From assembly GCA_030827135.1 (NCBI GenBank), contig JAURFE010000001.1:556368-620367 (forward strand): a stretch of 64,000 nucleotides of DNA. Reading direction: 5' to 3'. Positions within the stretch are counted from its first letter, which is position 1. Every line of letters starts with the position of its first letter. Made by a program: the position numbers and the translations under genes. Below the pieces are notes generated by a model. The model searched no databases and had not been told where the DNA came from. It saw only the letters and a program-made list of their open reading frames with translations. The stretch comes from Vicinamibacterales bacterium (GTDB lineage Bacteria; Acidobacteriota; Vicinamibacteria; Vicinamibacterales; SCN-69-37). Below, in pieces: positions 62,302-64,000 of this stretch.

Positions 62302-63357
62302 CTACTTGACGAACGTCGGCTGGACCCAGGCCGCACGGCCCATGCTGTCGATGACTTTGGCCCGGACGTAGCCCTCCTGCCCGGTGAAGGTGTAGGTGGC
62401 CGTCGGCAAGATGGATTCGTGCAGAATGCGCCCCTCCCGTCCGATGAACTGCACCCGGTATTTGAAGTCCCCGCGCGGTCGCACCTCGACGGTCAGGGAC
62501 GTCGGCGTGACCCGAATATCGGCAAGTTCGACGCCGGTGGATGCGTAAAAATCCCCGCGCTCCATGGCCTCAAGCACCGCGCGCGCCTCAAGCCGCGCCG
62601 CACGGACGGCCACCCAGCCGCGGCCGGGCCCGGCCACATTGGGATTCCCGGGCTGTTTGAAGACATGCGCATCATCCACCGCAATGCCGTAGACCTGCTG
62701 TCCCGCCGTGAGCAGCTGATCCCAGACCTGCTCGAGTCCGGGAACGCCACCGCCGCCGTCGTTATGCACGGTGGGATGGCCGTTATAGATCTCCAGCAGC
62801 CGGTTGTTCGACACCTTCAGCAGGTCATCGCCAGTCATCGACCAGAGAAAGTTGGGGTGGTTGATGTGCGGAATCCCATTCACCTTCCGGATCGCATCGA
62901 CATTCCCCTGGATGGTCGCAACCAATGACGCCGCGTTGCGTGTGGGCTCGACCTGCGACGCCACATCGAGCCCATTCACATGGACGGCCTTCGACTGAAA
63001 CGACGATGTGACTTCTTCGCCCTTGATGACCAGAAACTTCTCGTCCGCGCCGTGGAGCGCGTTCAGCCCATCGACCTTCGTCAGAAAATTGTGATCAGTG
63101 AGGACGACGAACTGATAGCCATGCTCCCGATACCACCGCACGACATCGTCAGGCGTGCTGTCGCCGTCGCTGTTGAGCGTGTGCGTATGCGTGTTGCCCT
63201 TGAACCAGCGCAACGTGCTGCCGGGAATTGCCTGCGTAAACGGCACCTCGGCACCCATGGCCACCACGACACGTTCGATCAGCGGCCAGGACGCCAGGCC
63301 CACCGCAGTGCCGATCACCCATACCAGCACCGCCCCGTCGAGTCGTCGTTTTCGCAT
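62302..63357 (-). CDS. PHP-domain metal-dependent hydrolase, membrane-anchored or secreted
   Basis: 351 residues from the ATG at 63357. One N-terminal helix (GAVLVWVIGTAVGLASWPLI) precedes a PHP phosphoesterase domain. Metal-binding segments are FKGNTHTHTLNSDGDSTPDD, VVLTDHNFLT, VIKGEEVTSSF, IPHINHPNFLW and GIAVDDAHVFKQ. These are typical of PHP (polymerase and histidinol phosphatase) proteins, here of the extracytoplasmic CehA/McbA-like type. The C-terminal 90 residues are beta-rich (VTPTSLTVEVRPRGDFKYRV). Substrate unknown. It follows the PhoX-like gene by 20 bases, so both may act on phosphate esters. Confidence 0.85.
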   Translation of the reverse strand: MRKRRLDGAVLVWVIGTAVGLASWPLIERVVVAMGAEVPFTQAIPGSTLRWFKGNTHTHTLNSDGDSTPDDVVRWYREHGYQFVVLTDHNFLTKVDGLNALHGADEKFLVIKGEEVTSSFQSKAVHVNGLDVASQVEPTRNAASLVATIQGNVDAIRKVNGIPHINHPNFLWSMTGDDLLKVSNNRLLEIYNGHPTVHNDGGGGVPGLEQVWDQLLTAGQQVYGIAVDDAHVFKQPGNPNVAGPGRGWVAVRAARLEARAVLEAMERGDFYASTGVELADIRVTPTSLTVEVRPRGDFKYRVQFIGREGRILHESILPTATYTFTGQEGYVRAKVIDSMGRAAWVQPTFVK

Positions 63358-63377
63358 CGGCGGATCGTACCCCGGTT

Positions 63378-64000
63378 CTACAACACGCCGTTCGCCCAGG
63401 GCCCGGTAACCGCGAACGTGATACCCGGCGTCTGGACGTTGAACAACAGCCACCGTCCATCGGGACTGAAGGTCACGCCGGCGACTTCCATCGATCGGAA
63501 GTCGCCGGTAAACCCGTTGCGTTCCCCCGCGAGCACGACGTTCTGGCGGGCGAAGTCGAAGATCTGTCCATCGAGCGTCAGGCCGCGCACGAAGTTCGCG
63601 CCGCCTCCGCCGTCCTCACACAACACGAGCCCCCCGCGCGGACTCACGCACAGGTTGTCCGGGTAGTCGAGAATGTCCCAGCCCGGGGATTCAAACACCA
63701 GACGCAGCGACTCGGTCGCCGGCGTGTATTCCCACACCTGCCCGCGCTGGCGATCGCCGCCAGACGTCGCCGTGAAGAAGATCGCGCCGTTGCCGTACCA
63801 CGCGCCTTCAAGCCGCGCGAAGGTCGCGCCGCCCTGCACGACCCCCTGCCGGAACACCCCCGCGCCGTCACGCTTTTCCGCGTCGTGATGCGCCCGCTCC
63901 GGCTGTGTGATGGGCACCCATTCGACGGCATAGGTCACACCGTTCTTCTGCCCCTTCCGCGTGTCGAGTTCCGGCGAGCCCTTGATCGCGAGCATCTCAA
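63378..64000 (-). CDS. PhoX-like (DUF839) protein, C-terminal part; 5' end outside window
   Basis: The reading frame is open to the window edge. WYGNGAIFFTATSGGDRQRG, WDILDYPDNLCVSPRGGLVL and CEDGGGGANFVRGLTLDG are characteristic of PhoX-family proteins. FARQNVVLAGERNGFTGDFR and MEVAGVTFSPDGRWLLFNVQ follow, and it ends with PGITFAVTGPWANGVL. PhoX enzymes are secreted Ca/Fe-dependent alkaline phosphatases exported by Tat. Many relatives are only annotated as DUF839. The signal and most of the metal site are upstream of the window, so activity cannot be judged. Confidence 0.88.
   Translation of the reverse strand, partial: EMLAIKGSPELDTRKGQKNGVTYAVEWVPITQPERAHHDAEKRDGAGVFRQGVVQGGATFARLEGAWYGNGAIFFTATSGGDRQRGQVWEYTPATESLRLVFESPGWDILDYPDNLCVSPRGGLVLCEDGGGGANFVRGLTLDGQIFDFARQNVVLAGERNGFTGDFRSMEVAGVTFSPDGRWLLFNVQTPGITFAVTGPWANGVL

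Overview
The window is a dense, GC-rich bacterial chromosome segment of about 64 kb with short intergenic gaps, many 4-base stop/start overlaps and no phage, transposase or CRISPR locus. Gene content points to an Acidobacteriota-type organism, probably of the Vicinamibacteria kind. The pointers are two VWFA-related proteins of the acidobacterial type, a tandem pair of secreted S9 peptidases with glycine-rich inserts, an archaeal/actinobacterial-style ValRS, TamA/TamB-like envelope proteins (so a Gram-negative envelope) and a DUF6335-type protein. The phylum assignment is inference from family content, not from a marker-gene tree.

Layout. 1-3.1 kb: end of argS, a C26 amidotransferase and an RlmD-like methyltransferase. 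3.2-10.7 kb (minus strand): a long run of B12-dependent acyl-CoA mutase (two subunits), response regulator, valS, an internally deleted nadC, biotin ligase and an unknown gene. 10.8-18.5 kb: glutamate dehydrogenase, TauE/SafE transporter, VWFA protein, two acyl-CoA dehydrogenases, HIT protein and HU. 18.7-29.5 kb: tamB-tamA, rpsA, a histone-like DUF6335 protein, cmk and an alpha/beta hydrolase. 29.5-39.5 kb (minus): a housekeeping run uvrC, M50 protease, trpS, scpA, scpB, rluB, purL. 39.5-46 kb: CDP-alcohol phosphatidyltransferase, tdk, efp, Hsp20, HtrA, uvrA. 46-52 kb: RRM protein, small membrane protein and two S9 peptidases. 52.4-58.7 kb: NtrC-type regulator and kinase, lipoprotein/helical-repeat pair, VWFA protein, OmpA protein and a basic protein. 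58.7-64 kb: TolB-N-like protein, tRNA-Thr(CGU), ATC-hydrolase-like protein, RDD protein, CutC, small secreted protein, PHP protein and a PhoX-like fragment.

Working together: the mutase, the two acyl-CoA dehydrogenases and glutamate dehydrogenase suggest branched-chain amino-acid and acyl-CoA catabolism. TamA/TamB, HtrA, the OmpA protein and the secreted S9 peptidases serve envelope and extracellular protein use. ScpA/ScpB, HU, UvrA and UvrC serve the chromosome.

The most unusual signal is not a multi-gene system. Almost every short gap carries one of about six unrelated small repeat families, placed directly at stop codons and often supplying the stop codon. One family has a near-identical copy inside the reading frame of the NtrC-type regulator, and another gives two unrelated convergent proteins the same last four residues. 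The second is a 123-residue NadC that keeps both normal ends but lacks three internal blocks, all in frame, including the catalytic core. Residue-level oddities are an isobutyryl-CoA-mutase-like Phe/Gln pair in the mutase, Asn at the modification site of EF-P, and Gln for the catalytic Glu in one acyl-CoA dehydrogenase. I did not find a convincing new defence or biosynthetic system.
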